From assembly GCA_031394335.1 (NCBI GenBank), contig JANMXS010000333.1:1-5867 (forward strand): 5,867 bases of DNA, written 5' to 3'. Of the stretch, positions 5,126 to 5,867 are shown piece by piece. Position numbers and translations under genes: made by a program. Origin of the DNA: UKL13-2 sp031394335. Its GTDB lineage: Bacteria; Pseudomonadota; Gammaproteobacteria; Burkholderiales; Usitatibacteraceae. Under the pieces are notes generated by a model that saw nothing but the letters and a program-made list of their open reading frames with translations, did no database searches and was not told the origin of the DNA. Each line of letters begins with the position of its first letter. Within the stretch, counting starts at the first letter, position 1.

Positions 5126-5867
5126 CTAGGCTTCGCTGGGATCTGGATCGTCGGCCTTGCGACTCGCCTGGCGCTGTGCTGCCGCCGGCGCCTGCGCAGG
5201 TACGCGCAGCGTTGCCACCACCACATCGGCATTTTGCGCGCGATGCACCAGGGCACGATCCATCAACACCAACGCCAGCAACGCTTCGGCAATCGGCGTG
5301 GCGCGGATGCCCACACACGGGTCGTGGCGGCCATGCGTATTGATGACCACCGAATTGCCGCTGGTATCGACGGTTTGCCGATCGAGGCGAATGGAAGACG
5401 TCGGCTTGATTGCAATCGATACCGTTACGTCCTGACCAGTGGAAATACCGCCGAGCACGCCGCCGGCATTATTCGACAGGAAGCCCTCAGGCGACATTTC
5501 ATCGGAATGCTCGGTGCCCAGTTGCTCAACGCTGGCAAAACCGGCGCCGACTTCGACACCCTTGACCGCATTGATACCCATCATCGCGTGCGCAATCGCC
5601 GCGTCGAGCCGGTCGTAGATCGGGTCGCCCCAACCCACCGGCACGCCGCTGGCCACCACATTAATGCGCGCACCGCAGCTTTCGCCGGATTTGCGCAACT
5701 TGTCCATATAGGTTTCGAGGCCGGCGACCGCCGCCGCGTTGGCAACAAAAAACGGGTTGTCGTTGATCACGTCCCAGGTATCGAAAGCGATTTTGTTCAC
5801 GCCAATCTGCGCAAGGTAGCCGCGCACCAGCACGCCGTAACGTTCATTCAACCATTTTTTGGCGACT
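5126..5867 (-). CDS. aroC: Chorismate synthase, C-terminal part (cut by window edge)
   Basis: Chorismate synthase removes phosphate from 5-enolpyruvylshikimate 3-phosphate to give chorismate, the last common step of aromatic synthesis; it needs reduced FMN. The visible 246 residues run through the right edge, where V-A-K-K-W-L-N-E-R-Y-G aligns with the family's A-K-K-x-L region, so roughly the first 140 residues are missing. Family blocks are G-D-P-I-Y-D-R-L-D-A, the FMN-site S-N-N-A-G-G-V-L-G-G-I-S-T-G-Q, K-P-T-S-S-I, and the C-terminal signature R-H-D-P-C with P-I-A-E-A-L. The first in-frame alternative start codon (TTG at 5851) is internal, not the true start. After the usual R-A-Q-N-A-D-V near the end there are 31 more residues, rich in Ala, Pro, Gln and Asp, an extension compared with E. 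coli AroC. It ends 105 bases before leuC, with no clear terminator between. Confidence 0.97.
   Translation of the reverse strand, partial: VAKKWLNERYGVLVRGYLAQIGVNKIAFDTWDVINDNPFFVANAAAVAGLETYMDKLRKSGESCGARINVVASGVPVGWGDPIYDRLDAAIAHAMMGINAVKGVEVGAGFASVEQLGTEHSDEMSPEGFLSNNAGGVLGGISTGQDVTVSIAIKPTSSIRLDRQTVDTSGNSVVINTHGRHDPCVGIRATPIAEALLALVLMDRALVHRAQNADVVVATLRVPAQAPAAAQRQASRKADDPDPSEA

Overview
The window reads as an ordinary chromosomal amino-acid biosynthesis locus of a Gram-negative proteobacterium, most likely a betaproteobacterium. Three things point there: a two-subunit isopropylmalate isomerase with a tiny entericidin-like lipoprotein gene between leuC and leuD; the order leuC-leuD-leuB-asd-fimV; and a FimV-type N-terminus, a family of proteobacterial envelope/type IV pilus proteins. 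Genus and order cannot be settled from this sequence. Coding regions are moderately GC-rich and the gaps between genes are clearly richer in AT.

Every supported gene lies on the minus strand, so transcription runs from the right edge to the left. In that direction: the C-terminal two-thirds of aroC (chorismate synthase, cut by the right edge); a 105-base gap holding a good candidate promoter; leuC (isomerase large subunit); a 47-residue lipoprotein gene that overlaps leuD by one base; leuD (small subunit); leuB (isopropylmalate dehydrogenase); asd (aspartate-semialdehyde dehydrogenase); a 188-base gap with no gene; and the first 88 codons of fimV, cut by the left edge.

LeuC, LeuD and LeuB carry out the last enzymatic oxidation and isomerisation steps of leucine synthesis: 2-isopropylmalate to 3-isopropylmalate to 2-oxoisocaproate. 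Asd makes aspartate semialdehyde, the branch point to lysine/diaminopimelate, threonine, methionine and isoleucine. AroC makes chorismate, the branch point of aromatic synthesis. The leuC-to-asd genes are closely spaced (gaps of 33, -1, 81 and 60 bases) with no convincing terminator, so they look like one operon. fimV probably has its own promoter. All complete genes are intact, with expected lengths and catalytic residues.

No previously undescribed system, mobile element, CRISPR array, tRNA or rRNA was seen. The most unusual points are the lipoprotein gene translationally coupled between two enzyme subunits, the short leuC leader with no evident Shine-Dalgarno, a C-terminal extension on AroC, and a 13-base direct repeat bracketing asd.
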